Of a stretch of 64,000 nucleotides of DNA, positions 45,232-53,302 are shown piece by piece (the stretch's first letter is position 1; every line of letters begins with the position of its first letter). The DNA lies in assembly GCF_036964905.1 (NCBI RefSeq), contig NZ_JBALHR010000006.1, positions 62,001-126,000 of the forward strand, written 5' to 3'. Under the pieces are notes generated by a model, which saw nothing but the letters and a program-made list of their open reading frames with translations, did not search any database and had not been told where the DNA came from. The stretch is from Gemmobacter denitrificans. GTDB taxonomy: Bacteria; Pseudomonadota; Alphaproteobacteria; Rhodobacterales; Rhodobacteraceae. A program made the position numbers and the translations under genes.

Positions 45232-46224
45232 ATGGCCAGGAAAAACATGTTCGAAGGCATCACTCCCGCCTCTCGGCCGGAGGAAGATACCAAGGCACCC
45301 CTTCCCCGCCCGATCGCCAAGATGCCAGAGGTGTTTCAAAGTGCTGGGCCGATCGCAGCCATCCGCAACGATCTGCGCAGTGTCGGGGCTCGATCAGTGC
45401 AGGACATCGATCCTGAGCTGATTGAAGATACCGGGTTAAAGGATCGCATCGGAGCGCTAGACGACGACATCGCCGACCTGCGCGAAAGCATTTCCAAACA
45501 CGGCCAGCAGGTTCCGATTCTGTTGCGACCGCACCCGAAACTGAGCGGTCGGTATCAGGTGGTCTACGGGCGGCGCAGGCTTGCCGCAATCCGTGGCCTA
45601 GGAACGCCGGTCAAAGCCCTGATCCGCACCCTTTCCGACGAAGAGGCGGTCCTGGCGCAAGGCCAAGAAAACAACCTTCGTAAAGACCCGTCTTTCATCG
45701 AGAAAGCCTTGTTTGCAGGCGATCTGGAGGAGGCGGGCTACGATGCGCGCGTGGTTCAGGATGCGCTGAACGTGAACCGCAGCCATACGTCGCACATGCG
45801 CAAGGTGCGCGAGGCATTTCCGAGACAAGTGCTGGAACGCATCGGTGCGGCGCCCTCAATCGGATGGAAACGCTGGTACGAACTCGCCGTAGTGGTGCTT
45901 GAGAAGAAGATCGACGTTCTTTCCGTCCACCCTGCCCCCTTCCCTGAAGGTTCCAGCTCGGACGAGCGATTTGCGGCCTGGGTGAAAGCTCTTCCAAGGG
46001 CGGATACCCCTAAGGAGAAACGCCAACAGAGGGGCACAACGCCCTTCACGCTGATGGCGCAAGATGGGTCTGCTTTGGGAGAGGTCGCCCTTACCAAAGG
46101 GGCATTGGGCTTCCGGCCATCGGCGCAACACAGGGATTTCGCGGCGTGGCTGCATGCAAATGCGGATAACGTCTTCTCGCGCCTGCATGAAGAATTTCTC
46201 AGTCAGTCCAAGAAGGAAGACTAA
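45232..46224 (+). CDS. repB: Plasmid partitioning protein RepB (ParB of repABC)
   Basis: A 330-aa ParB-family protein. MARKNMFEGI is the usual RepB N-terminus; the ParB nuclease-like fold contains VPILLRPHPKLSGRYQVVYGRRRLAA and QENNLRKDPSFIEKALFAGDLE, followed by an HTH around LNVNRSHTSHMRKVREAFP. It begins 1 bp after the repA stop. It should bind the parS-like palindromes downstream of repC. Confidence 0.95.
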   Translation: MARKNMFEGITPASRPEEDTKAPLPRPIAKMPEVFQSAGPIAAIRNDLRSVGARSVQDIDPELIEDTGLKDRIGALDDDIADLRESISKHGQQVPILLRPHPKLSGRYQVVYGRRRLAAIRGLGTPVKALIRTLSDEEAVLAQGQENNLRKDPSFIEKALFAGDLEEAGYDARVVQDALNVNRSHTSHMRKVREAFPRQVLERIGAAPSIGWKRWYELAVVVLEKKIDVLSVHPAPFPEGSSSDERFAAWVKALPRADTPKEKRQQRGTTPFTLMAQDGSALGEVALTKGALGFRPSAQHRDFAAWLHANADNVFSRLHEEFLSQSKKED

Positions 46225-46258
46225 GGGAATGCAACGACAACAACAGAGGAGCAGTGTC

Positions 46259-46300
46259 GGAAAAGGATAGGCCTCCCGAATGGAAACCACCCGGAAGGCC
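46259..46300 (-). terminator. Terminator of the antisense RNA between repB and repC
   Basis: On the minus strand GGCCTTCCG and CGGGAGGCC (46270-46300) form a stem followed by TATCCTTTTCC, a rho-independent terminator. It reads toward repB, the orientation expected for the repABC counter-transcribed RNA. Confidence 0.65.
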
Positions 46301-46346
46301 CGCGCAAAACACAGGGCGCCAACCCTGAGAATGCTCATCTTCTAGC
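46262..46346 (-). ncRNA. Putative counter-transcribed antisense RNA (incompatibility RNA)
   Basis: The 272-bp repB-repC gap is where repABC plasmids encode an antisense RNA that limits repC expression. Here the minus strand has TTGCGT (46376-46381 as ACGCAA on plus) and, after 17 bp, TAGTCT (46353-46358), a plausible sigma-70-type promoter, and ends with the terminator at 46259-46300. Size is therefore about 85 nt. The start is estimated; RNA data were not available. Confidence 0.55.
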
Positions 46347-46496
46347 ACTAGCAGACTAGCGCAGGCCCGAATCGCACGCAACATCGCTTCGCGGTGATCC
46401 TATATCTTTTATCCTTTTTCTGGAGAAGAACGGACACCGACAGGCAGGGTTGCAAGGTCTTCACTCGGCTGACCCGAGCGTTCCGCCCGATTCAAC

Positions 46497-47657
46497 ATGG
46501 AACATGTCATGTCTTCGCCCGTGCAGCGGCACGTTCGGCGCACTAATTCCTCATATCTGAACGACCGCAGCACTGTGACGCCGGTTAAGACGGAAGACGC
46601 GCGCTGGTCGCTTCTGGATTTGGTACGCCGTTGCCGCAAACCTCTTGGTCTGAGAGACCGCGACATTGCGGTTCTCCGAGGTCTTCTGTCGTTCGTGCCC
46701 CAGTCGGCCGACCCAAACTCGCTTGTTGTCTTTGCCTCTAACAGGGCGTTGATCGAGCGCTGTGACGGGATCGACGAACGCACACTAAGGCGCCGCCTCA
46801 CCAATCTGAAGGCAAACGGATTGCTGGCTCGAAAGTCGAGCCCGAACGGAAAGCGATATCGGGTACAGGATGAGTGTGCCGAAGCCAAACTAACCTACGG
46901 CATCGACCTCGCGCCGCTGTTCGGCATCCGCAATCACCTCATCGCACTTGCAGAAGAATGCTCCCGAGAAGAAGTTCGGTGCAAAGCGCTCCGGTCGGTG
47001 ATCAGGGACATTCTTTACCACAGCGCTGCGACCACTCAGCCCGCACTGCACGACCTTGCGTGCCGCTCACTGCGTCGCTCATTGTCTTCGGACCAACTGG
47101 CCGGCCTCATTCAGGAACTACAGAAAAACCTTCCTCAGACAGACACCGAGACAGCGTCTGTTGCAGATGCAGTGACCGTCAGCGACAGACAAAATGACCG
47201 GCACATTCAGAGGTCAAAGAAAGAAAACTATGAATCTGAAGTTGCACCCGAGAAAGTAAGCACAGCCAATCGATCCGGCGATCCAGGAAGCACTGATGTA
47301 GGACAAACCAACGATATCTCGGTGTCTGAGTGCATGGCCCTAGCCAAGAATGCAGCATCCTTCGCTTCCGAAACTGCAAAAGATTGGGGCGATGTCGTTC
47401 GATTGTCCGACACCCTTGCTCCGGCGGTTGGACTAGCGAAAACCGACGTAGAGACTGCACGAAAAGCGATGGGTGCGCTTGGCTCAGCACTCGCCATTCT
47501 TGGTATTATTGAGGCGTTCGACAGAATTCGGCAGCCGAGGGCCTATCTACAAGCACTGGCTAATCGGGCGGCCAGTGAAGGCATCGACTTTGTCCGTATG
47601 TTCCGCTCCCTCACAAACTGCAGCGCTGCATCAGCGCGTCGTATGACCATTGCTTGA
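46497..47657 (+). CDS. repC: Plasmid replication initiator RepC
   Basis: A 386-aa RepC. LLDLVRRCRKPLGLRDRDIAVLRGLLSFVP then VFASNRALIERCDGIDERTLRRRLTNLKANGLLARKSSPNGKRY is the conserved N-terminal DNA-binding region of RepC; the C-terminal half is variable as usual. In this family the origin lies inside repC, and the relatively A-rich stretch around 47200-47250 is a candidate melting region (inference). A second start 12 bp downstream (MSSPVQ) is possible. Expression is probably limited by the antisense RNA. Confidence 0.93.
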   Translation: MEHVMSSPVQRHVRRTNSSYLNDRSTVTPVKTEDARWSLLDLVRRCRKPLGLRDRDIAVLRGLLSFVPQSADPNSLVVFASNRALIERCDGIDERTLRRRLTNLKANGLLARKSSPNGKRYRVQDECAEAKLTYGIDLAPLFGIRNHLIALAEECSREEVRCKALRSVIRDILYHSAATTQPALHDLACRSLRRSLSSDQLAGLIQELQKNLPQTDTETASVADAVTVSDRQNDRHIQRSKKENYESEVAPEKVSTANRSGDPGSTDVGQTNDISVSECMALAKNAASFASETAKDWGDVVRLSDTLAPAVGLAKTDVETARKAMGALGSALAILGIIEAFDRIRQPRAYLQALANRAASEGIDFVRMFRSLTNCSAASARRMTIA

Positions 47658-47676
47658 TGTATACCCGGGTAAACAT
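47657..47676. promoter_or_regulatory. parS-like palindrome, copy 1
   Basis: ATGTATACCCGGGTAAACAT is a 20-bp palindrome with one mismatch pair, starting on the last base of the repC stop codon. Its core GTATACCCGGGTAAAC resembles the 16-bp repABC parS pattern GTTNNCNGCNGNNAAC in symmetry and outer bases. Confidence 0.6.
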
Positions 47677-47690
47677 AGCCCCCTTGATCC

Positions 47691-47710
47691 ATGTATACCC
47701 CGGTAAACAT
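47691..47710. promoter_or_regulatory. parS-like palindrome, copy 2
   Basis: ATGTATACCCCGGTAAACAT differs from copy 1 at one base and lies exactly 34 bp after it, about three helical turns. It is 98 bp before the ParB-like gene, so it could also act as its operator. Confidence 0.6.
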
Positions 47711-47807
47711 GGAGCCAAGTTCGAAGAGAGAAAGGCTGGGGGTTTGAGGGGTGACGGGAAGTGAGATCGGGAGAGTGGCTTCCGGCGCCCGTCGTGGAGA
47801 AGATCTG

Positions 47808-49979
47808 ATGGCGAGAGCATCTCAGAAAGTCATCCTGTCCCCGTCGCGGGACATCCCCTTCGACAAGCTCGTGCTGAGCCAGTCCAACGTCCGGCGCATC
47901 AAGGCTGGCGTCTCGGTCGAGGAACTTGCCGAAGACATCGCCCGCCGCGGCCTCCTGCAGGGGTTGAACGTGCGGCCCGTGCTCGATGCTGATGGTGTCG
48001 AGACCGGGATGTTCGAGATCCCGGCCGGGGGTCGTCGTTTCCAGGCGCTGTCGCTGCTTCTGAAGCAGAAGCGGCTGGCGAAGACGGCGCCGATCCCTTG
48101 CATCGTGCGGGATGCGGCGTCGGAGATTCTGGCCGAGGACGACTCGCTGGCAGAGAACATGCAGCGCGTCGCCTTGCACCCGCTCGACCAGTTCCGCGCC
48201 TTCCAGTCCCTGCGGGAAAAGGGTCAGGGCGAGGAAGCGATCGCGGCGGCCTTCTTCGTCACGCCGCAGATCGTGAAGCAGCGCCTGAAGCTCGCCTCCG
48301 TGGCCCCTGCCCTGCTCGAGGTCTATGCCGAGGATGGGATGACGCTGGAACAGCTGATGGCGTTCACGGTGAACCCGGATCATGCGCGTCAGGCGCAGGT
48401 CTGGGATGCGGTGAAGAACTCCTGGAACAAGGAGCCCTACGCCATTCGGCGCATGCTCACGGAGACCTCGGTCCGGGCGTCTGATCGCCGCGCGGTGTTC
48501 GTCGGCATCGATGCCTATGAGGCGGCAGGTGGTGTCGTGCTGCGCGACCTGTTCCACGGCGACGACAGTGGCTGGCTCGAGGACCCTGCCCTGCTCGATC
48601 GGCTGGTCTCCGAGAAGCTCCAGGCTGAAGCCGAGGCGCTGGTCGCCGAGGGCTGGAAGTGGATCGAGGTGGCGACCGACCTGCCCTATGGCTACAGCCA
48701 TGATCTGCGGCGCCTGGCCGGTGATCCGGCACCGATGACCGACGAGGAAACCGCGGCCCATGCGGCGCTTCTCGGCGAGTATCGTGCGCTGGAGGAGGAA
48801 TATTCCGGCCAAGACGAATACCCCGAGGAAATCGATGCCCGGCTTGGGCAGCTCGAGATGGCGATGGAAGCGCTCGAACAGCGGCCGCTGATCTACGACC
48901 CGGTCGAGGTTGCGCGCGCGGGTGTCTTCGTCACGCTGGATCGGGATGGCGGCCTGGCTGTCTATCGCGGCTATGTCCGGCCCGAGGATGAGCCGCGCGA
49001 GGAGACCGCGGTCCAGGATGGTGATGGAGCAGATGCCATGGGGCAGGGCGGTGATGTCGGTGGTTCTGGCCGGACGCCCTCTGCAGCCTCCGCTGGGGGC
49101 ACGGTCATCACCTCGGGTGGTCAGCCGATCGGCGCGGATGCGTCCGAAGAAGACGACGACGGGGCGCTGAAGCCGTTGCCCGAGCGGCTGGTCATGGAAT
49201 TGACGGCCCACCGAACCCTGGCGCTGCGCGAAGCCATAGGGCGCTCGCCAGACGTCGCACTGACGCTCCTGCTTCTGAAGCTGGTGACGGATACCTTCCG
49301 CACCTCCTCTGCGACGGGCAGCTGTCTGGAAGCCTCAGTGCGTCACGTCTACATGTCTGCGCAGGCGCCCGATCTCAAGGACAGCGTGGTAGCCAAGCTG
49401 GTCGATGAGCGACACGCCGCCTGGGAGGCCGATCTGCCCCTCGGCGACGATGCCGCGCTCTGGGACTATCTGACGGTCCTCGACCAGAGCAGCCGTCTGG
49501 CGCTCCTCGCGCACTGCCTCAGCTTCGGCATCAATGCGCTCCATGAGAAGGTGAACCCATATGGTGCGGGCATCTCCGCCAGCGGCCTGACCCGCCGCAT
49601 GGCCCATGCTGATTTCGTGGCGCGAGCTGTCGATCTCGACATGGTCGAAGCGGGCTGGGAGCCATCGGTCGATGGCTACCTCAACCGTGTGCCGAAAGCC
49701 CGCATCCTCGAGGCCGTGCGCGAGGCGAAGGGCGAGGGGACCGCGCAGCTGCTCGATCACCTGAAGAAGGGCGAGATGGCCACCGAGGCCGAGCGGCTCC
49801 TCAAGGGAAGCGGCTGGTTGCCCGAGGTCCTGCGCCGGACTGATGTCGTGGCGCTCGACGGCGAGGCGGTCGGAGAAAGGCAGGGGGAGGACGCGAGCGA
49901 GCCTGAGGATGTCGATCTCCCGGCCTTCCTGATGGTCGATTTGCCGGACAGCGCCGCGGCGATGATGGCCGCGGAATGA
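47808..49979 (+). CDS. Large ParB-domain protein of plasmid backbone
   Basis: A 723-aa protein. The start MARASQKVILSP follows a GGAGAAG ribosome-binding site. The N-terminus (about 15-230) is a ParB/Spo0J nuclease-like domain plus HTH: SQSNVRRIKAGVSVEELAEDI, IPAGGRRFQALSLL, LAENMQRVALHPLDQFRAF and VTPQIVKQRLKLASVAPALL. The remaining 480 residues are acidic, with a linker near 430-480, and are not in classical ParB. It is a second ParB-like protein besides RepB; such proteins are common on Rhodobacterales plasmids, but their job is not established. Confidence 0.85.
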   Translation: MARASQKVILSPSRDIPFDKLVLSQSNVRRIKAGVSVEELAEDIARRGLLQGLNVRPVLDADGVETGMFEIPAGGRRFQALSLLLKQKRLAKTAPIPCIVRDAASEILAEDDSLAENMQRVALHPLDQFRAFQSLREKGQGEEAIAAAFFVTPQIVKQRLKLASVAPALLEVYAEDGMTLEQLMAFTVNPDHARQAQVWDAVKNSWNKEPYAIRRMLTETSVRASDRRAVFVGIDAYEAAGGVVLRDLFHGDDSGWLEDPALLDRLVSEKLQAEAEALVAEGWKWIEVATDLPYGYSHDLRRLAGDPAPMTDEETAAHAALLGEYRALEEEYSGQDEYPEEIDARLGQLEMAMEALEQRPLIYDPVEVARAGVFVTLDRDGGLAVYRGYVRPEDEPREETAVQDGDGADAMGQGGDVGGSGRTPSAASAGGTVITSGGQPIGADASEEDDDGALKPLPERLVMELTAHRTLALREAIGRSPDVALTLLLLKLVTDTFRTSSATGSCLEASVRHVYMSAQAPDLKDSVVAKLVDERHAAWEADLPLGDDAALWDYLTVLDQSSRLALLAHCLSFGINALHEKVNPYGAGISASGLTRRMAHADFVARAVDLDMVEAGWEPSVDGYLNRVPKARILEAVREAKGEGTAQLLDHLKKGEMATEAERLLKGSGWLPEVLRRTDVVALDGEAVGERQGEDASEPEDVDLPAFLMVDLPDSAAAMMAAE

Positions 49980-49991
49980 TCTGAGCCATCC

Positions 49992-50013
49992 GGGGGCGGA
50001 GAAACCCGCCCCC
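49992..50013 (+). terminator. Rho-independent-type terminator after the ParB-like gene
   Basis: GGGGGCGG and CCGCCCCC form an 8-bp GC stem with a short A-rich loop, followed by TTCTCTC. It begins 13 bp after the stop codon. Confidence 0.6.
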
Positions 50014-50079
50014 TTCTCTCACAAAACACAGCAATATCAATATGATGAATGCAAATACTCGCATTCGGGATGAGGAATC

Positions 50080-50553
50080 ATGTCTGCAACAAACATCATC
50101 GACACAGCCCCTTTGGGGGCGCTGATCCGTTACACCGACGGCAGTCCCAAGCCGCCGGCACGTTTCACCAAGAAGCTCGCAGCCTGGGAGCGCTCGAACG
50201 GCGTTGGCCGCCTTGTGAAGAAGGAGCCTCCCCGGGTCTATCCGACATGGACGGCGCCGGCCTCCTTCACCCTGCATGAAGGGAACTTCTCTTCGGACGG
50301 GGTGATCCTCGTCACCATCATGCGCAGCCATTCGGCCGACAGCCGGTTGGTCTTCGAGGTGGCCGAGGAACCGAAGCCCGGGCAGGTCCGCGTGCTTCTG
50401 GACTTCGGCGGCAACACTGAATTGCTGCATCTGGCGGAGTCCGTCACCGCGGCGGAGCTCTGGATCGCGCGAGAGGGCTATCGCAACGCGCGGCTTGAAA
50501 TCGTCGGTGCCGAGGACGGCGATAGGGCAGGGGACGCGGATCTAGCCGCCTGA
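50080..50553 (+). CDS. Hypothetical plasmid protein
   Basis: A 157-aa soluble protein that I do not recognise. The N-terminal third is basic and Pro-rich (KPPARFTKKLAAWERSNGVGRLVKKEPP); the middle has a beta-rich pattern. An inverted repeat GAATGC...GCATTC (50047-50066) just upstream may be an operator. Its last 34 codons reappear, diverged, as a truncated copy at 59950-60051 at the head of the second direct repeat. Confidence 0.7.
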   Translation: MSATNIIDTAPLGALIRYTDGSPKPPARFTKKLAAWERSNGVGRLVKKEPPRVYPTWTAPASFTLHEGNFSSDGVILVTIMRSHSADSRLVFEVAEEPKPGQVRVLLDFGGNTELLHLAESVTAAELWIAREGYRNARLEIVGAEDGDRAGDADLAA

Positions 50554-50943
50554 GCCCTGACATGGCGTGAGGGGCCTGCCGACGGGCGGGCCTCTCACCG
50601 ATCACGCTATCGTCCCGCGATGTCGCCGGGCACCAAAGGATCCATCCCCCAAAAGACGGAGGTCTTGAACCAAGAGCCTGCCCGGGAGGCGGGCGGCGTT
50701 CCAAGCATTAACGGGACAATGGGCTCCTGACGTTGGGGCACCATCCCCCGCTCGCCATTCCCTTCCTTGCCCCGAATCCTGTCCTCGAGATCAACCTGCA
50801 AGGGGTCGGACTACGGGCAAGCCCGTGCCGCCGCGTGGATTCGGGCGAGCCGAACGCACCCGGTGATGTCAGCCAGTCTTCGGGCCTGCGGGGTCCTGTC
50901 GCGCGGGGGATGGTCCCCCGCGTCCAAGACAGGAGCCAAACAG
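50554..50943 (+). promoter_or_regulatory. Structured 5' leader of the 54-aa membrane protein, copy A
   Basis: No gene is credible in these 390 bp. Several short hairpins can form: CGGGCAAGCCCG, TTCGG-GCGAG-CCGAA, and CGCGGGGGA-TGG-TCCCCCGCG (50902-50922), the last ending 21 nt before the start codon. The leader from about 50733 is nearly identical in copy B, including these stems. Confidence 0.5.
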
Positions 50944-51108
50944 ATGTCCCGCAAAGATGCTCACGCCTTCGCAGCCTCCCTCGCCGCCACGCTCATGGTC
51001 TCGATCGTCGTCTTCCAGGCAGGGGATGGATCCTTCGGCGCCGTCCCCGCCGATGAAATCGACGGCGACGAAGTCGTGATCGTTTCGGAATACGATCCCT
51101 TCGGGTGA
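50944..51108 (+). CDS. 54-aa single-pass membrane protein, copy A
   Basis: Starts MSRKDAHAFAASLAATLMVS, with a ribosome-binding GGAG at 50932. The N-terminal 10 residues are basic, residues about 9-25 are one hydrophobic helix, and the rest is acidic (ADEIDGDEVVIVSEYDPFG). Copy B differs by one residue. Function unknown. The acidic tail and one helix would suit a small regulator or anchor at the inner membrane. The duplication and conservation of frame argue that it is translated. Confidence 0.65.
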   Translation: MSRKDAHAFAASLAATLMVSIVVFQAGDGSFGAVPADEIDGDEVVIVSEYDPFG

Positions 51109-51122
51109 GGCTTCGGCCTCAC
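51105..51122 (+). terminator. Hairpin after the 54-aa gene, copy A
   Basis: GTGAGGC-TTCG-GCCTCAC, a 7-bp stem with a stable TTCG tetraloop, starts at the stop codon. In copy B it is followed by TTTTC. Confidence 0.6.
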
Positions 51123-51261
51123 TTCAGGAGGGCCCGGATACGGCGCCTACGCGCCGCCGGGCCCATCGATGCCCATGTCTGGGCCAAGCACTAGCTGCCT
51201 TAGCTCCTGGTGATGCTAGGGTGCCTTGCCACCGTGGACATCTGACCGGGCCTTTCCAGCA

Positions 51262-52569
51262 CTACGCTGCCTTAGGCCAACGACGGTGCAGGTCGTCGAT
51301 CACGACGGCATGGGCATGACTGGGCCCGTGTTCCGCAAGATGCGGATGGTCGGGCGGCAGGTCGGGGTGGTTGTGCGGCAGGACGGTCTGGTCATCGGCA
51401 GGCCAGAGGCGCAGCACAGCCGCAATGCCTGCCGCGCCGATGGCCGCCAGCGTCAGGGCGGCAACCGATAACCCCGCACCCGCGCCAATCCAGCCCGCCA
51501 GCGGATAGGTCACCAGCCAGCAGGCGTGAGAGAGGGCGAACTGTGCGGCAAAGACCGCGCCCCGGTCGGTCTCGCGCGCCGAGCGGTTGATGATCCGGCC
51601 GATGGGGGTCTGGGTCAGCGAGAATCCGAAGCCGATCAGGGCCCAGAGCGCGATCAGCGCGGCAAGGCCGCTCACCAACGGCACGAGCGCAACGCCAGCA
51701 ACCATGAGCGCGGCACCCCCGATCATCACCGGACGGTCTTCCCGCCGGTCGAGCATGCGCGGCAGCAGGAAGGCCGCCAGCATCGACCCCGCGCCGAAGC
51801 CCGCGAAGGCGAGCGCCACAGATTCCTCGCCTAGGCCCAAGCGGGCCTGCACCAGCACCACCGTGTTCACATAGACCATCGCCCCTGCAGCAGCGACGGC
51901 GGCCTCCATCACCATCAGCCCGCGCAGGCGGGGGGTGCGGGTGTAGATGCGGATGCCCTTGGTCACATCGCCCCAGAAATGGCCGGGCTCGGCCCTTGCT
52001 CGCGCTGGCAGGCGCGCAGTCACGACCAGAAGGGCCGAGGCGATGAAGCCTGCGACGGTGCCCAGAAACAGCACCGGGAAGCTGACGACCGTCAGAAGGG
52101 CCGCCGCCAGCATGGGCGAGACGAGCTGTTCCAGATCCTCGGCCAGCCTAAGCAGCGACAGCGCGTTTGTGTAGTCGTCCTCGTCCTTCAGCACGTCAGG
52201 GATCACCGCTTGGAAGGCCGGGGTGAACCCGGCAGATGCTGCCTGCAGGAAGAAGATCAGGACATAGACTTGGCCCACCTGATCCACGAAGGGCAGGAAG
52301 GCAATCACCCCCGCTCGGATCAGGTCCAATGCCACAAGGAAGGCCCGACGCGGCAGGCGTTCGGCAATCGCGGCGGCCACTGGGGCCAGGGTCACATAGG
52401 CCACCATCTTGATCGCAAGCGCGGTGCCGAGGACCGCCCCCGCATTGTCACCCGCAAGCTGCCAGGCCAACAATCCAAGCGCCACGGTGGCCAGCCCCGT
52501 GCCCACCAGCGCCACGATCTGCGCGGCGAAGAGATGGCGGAAGGTCGGGTTTCTCAGCGTGGACAGCAT
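51262..52569 (-). CDS. MFS metal exporter, NrsD/NreB-like, with His-rich tail
   Basis: A 435-aa major-facilitator protein with twelve predicted helices (LFAAQIVALVGTGLATVALGLLAW at the N-terminus). The C-terminal tail is cytosolic and His-rich: HNHPDLPPDHPHLAEHGPSHAHAVV, the feature that marks nickel exporters NreB and NrsD. The gene directly follows a CsoR/InrS-type regulator gene on the same strand, the pairing seen for the InrS-NrsD nickel system. Cobalt export is also possible. Confidence 0.82.
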   Translation of the reverse strand: MLSTLRNPTFRHLFAAQIVALVGTGLATVALGLLAWQLAGDNAGAVLGTALAIKMVAYVTLAPVAAAIAERLPRRAFLVALDLIRAGVIAFLPFVDQVGQVYVLIFFLQAASAGFTPAFQAVIPDVLKDEDDYTNALSLLRLAEDLEQLVSPMLAAALLTVVSFPVLFLGTVAGFIASALLVVTARLPARARAEPGHFWGDVTKGIRIYTRTPRLRGLMVMEAAVAAAGAMVYVNTVVLVQARLGLGEESVALAFAGFGAGSMLAAFLLPRMLDRREDRPVMIGGAALMVAGVALVPLVSGLAALIALWALIGFGFSLTQTPIGRIINRSARETDRGAVFAAQFALSHACWLVTYPLAGWIGAGAGLSVAALTLAAIGAAGIAAVLRLWPADDQTVLPHNHPDLPPDHPHLAEHGPSHAHAVVIDDLHRRWPKAA

Positions 52570-52827
52570 TTACAGGAGCTTCGTAAGGGCCTTGATCTCG
52601 GCCAGGTCGTGCGTCCCTTCTCCGGTCAGGCAGTGGTCGATGTGATCGTGGATCAGCGCGCGCTTCGCCTCGGCCACGGCGCGTTCGACGGCATGCAGTT
52701 GGGTCGCCAGATCGACGCAGGGCCGTCCCTCCTCGATCATGCCGATGACGCGGCGCAGATGCCCTTCGGCGCGCTTCAGCCGGGCGGCGATGGCGGGGTG
52801 GCTTGCGTGGGTGTGATCTTCTGCCAT
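52570..52827 (-). CDS. CsoR/RcnR-family metal sensor, InrS-like
   Basis: An 85-aa all-helical repressor. The start MAEDHTHASH is chosen because the family starts here; a longer frame upstream would run through the operator. Metal ligands Cys37, His62 and Cys66 have the Cys-His-Cys spacing (25 and 4) of CsoR and InrS, and N-terminal His5, His7 and His10 add the extra ligand typical of nickel-sensing InrS and RcnR. With the NrsD-like exporter next to it, nickel is the most likely inducer. Confidence 0.85.
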   Translation of the reverse strand: MAEDHTHASHPAIAARLKRAEGHLRRVIGMIEEGRPCVDLATQLHAVERAVAEAKRALIHDHIDHCLTGEGTHDLAEIKALTKLL

Positions 52828-52839
52828 ATATCTGAGAGT

Positions 52840-52856
52840 ATCCCCCCAGGGGGGAT
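52840..52856. promoter_or_regulatory. CsoR/RcnR-type operator (C-tract/G-tract palindrome)
   Basis: ATCCCCCCAGGGGGGAT is a perfect palindrome around a central A, 13 bp before the regulator start. Operators of the RcnR/InrS group contain the same kind of G/C-tract flanked by A-T. It also lies upstream of the divergent His-rich gene, so it may control both directions. Confidence 0.75.
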
Positions 52857-52893
52857 GAGGCAAGAGAGCGAAGGGGGCCAACCCCGAGGGACG

Positions 52894-53250
52894 ATGATGC
52901 GGGCAGGGGAACCAGCATGGCGGGGGTTAAGGGCGCTTTGGGCGGTCCTGTGCCTTGCTCTGTCCCTGGCAATCGCTCCTACCGTTGAAACCGTTAAGCA
53001 TGGTCCCGGAGCCATGGCCGCCGAGGCCGATCAGCGTGCCTATCACGCCGAGCACGGCCATGAACACGACATCGCTGGCGCGGATCATCACGACTCGAGC
53101 GACCACGATCATGTCGGGGCGGCGTTGCTTGCACCGCCCGGGGCGGAAGTTCCCCCGCCACCCGAGCGGACGCTGCGCCCGGACTCCCTTGTGGCCTCCG
53201 GCACCATCCGTGATGGCCCGCGACGGCCGCCCCGACTGACGTTGATCTGA
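52894..53250 (+). CDS. Exported His-rich protein of the nickel cluster
   Basis: A 118-aa protein with an N-terminal signal segment (LRALWAVLCLALSLAIAP) and a His/Asp cluster HAEHGHEHDIAGADHHDSSDHDH in the mature part, plus a Pro-rich tail. It is likely a periplasmic metal-binding protein. It starts 37 bp after the CsoR-type operator and precedes the HupE-like gene by 52 bp. No family is recognised with confidence. Confidence 0.65.
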   Translation: MMRAGEPAWRGLRALWAVLCLALSLAIAPTVETVKHGPGAMAAEADQRAYHAEHGHEHDIAGADHHDSSDHDHVGAALLAPPGAEVPPPPERTLRPDSLVASGTIRDGPRRPPRLTLI

Positions 53251-53302
53251 GCCGCCGCCCGGCATCCCGGGCGGTCCGATCTCTCACGTCAGGAAACATC
53301 AC

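Larger units (their letters stand above)
50454..51122 (+). repeat. Direct repeat copy A (gene end, leader and 54-aa gene)
   Basis: This about 670-bp segment is repeated at 59950-60617 in the same orientation. It holds the 3' end of the hypothetical gene, a conserved non-coding leader and the small membrane protein gene. Identity is lowest in the first 280 bp and about 96 percent or more in the leader and small gene (estimate by eye). Confidence 0.85.

Noticed and set aside
50733..50943. Coding continuation of the 54-aa gene upstream (113-codon frame)
   Set aside because: The upstream part overlaps conserved hairpins, has a basic unstructured translation, and the inner ATG has the GGAG site and signal-like helix; although the frame is open in both copies, nothing supports its use.
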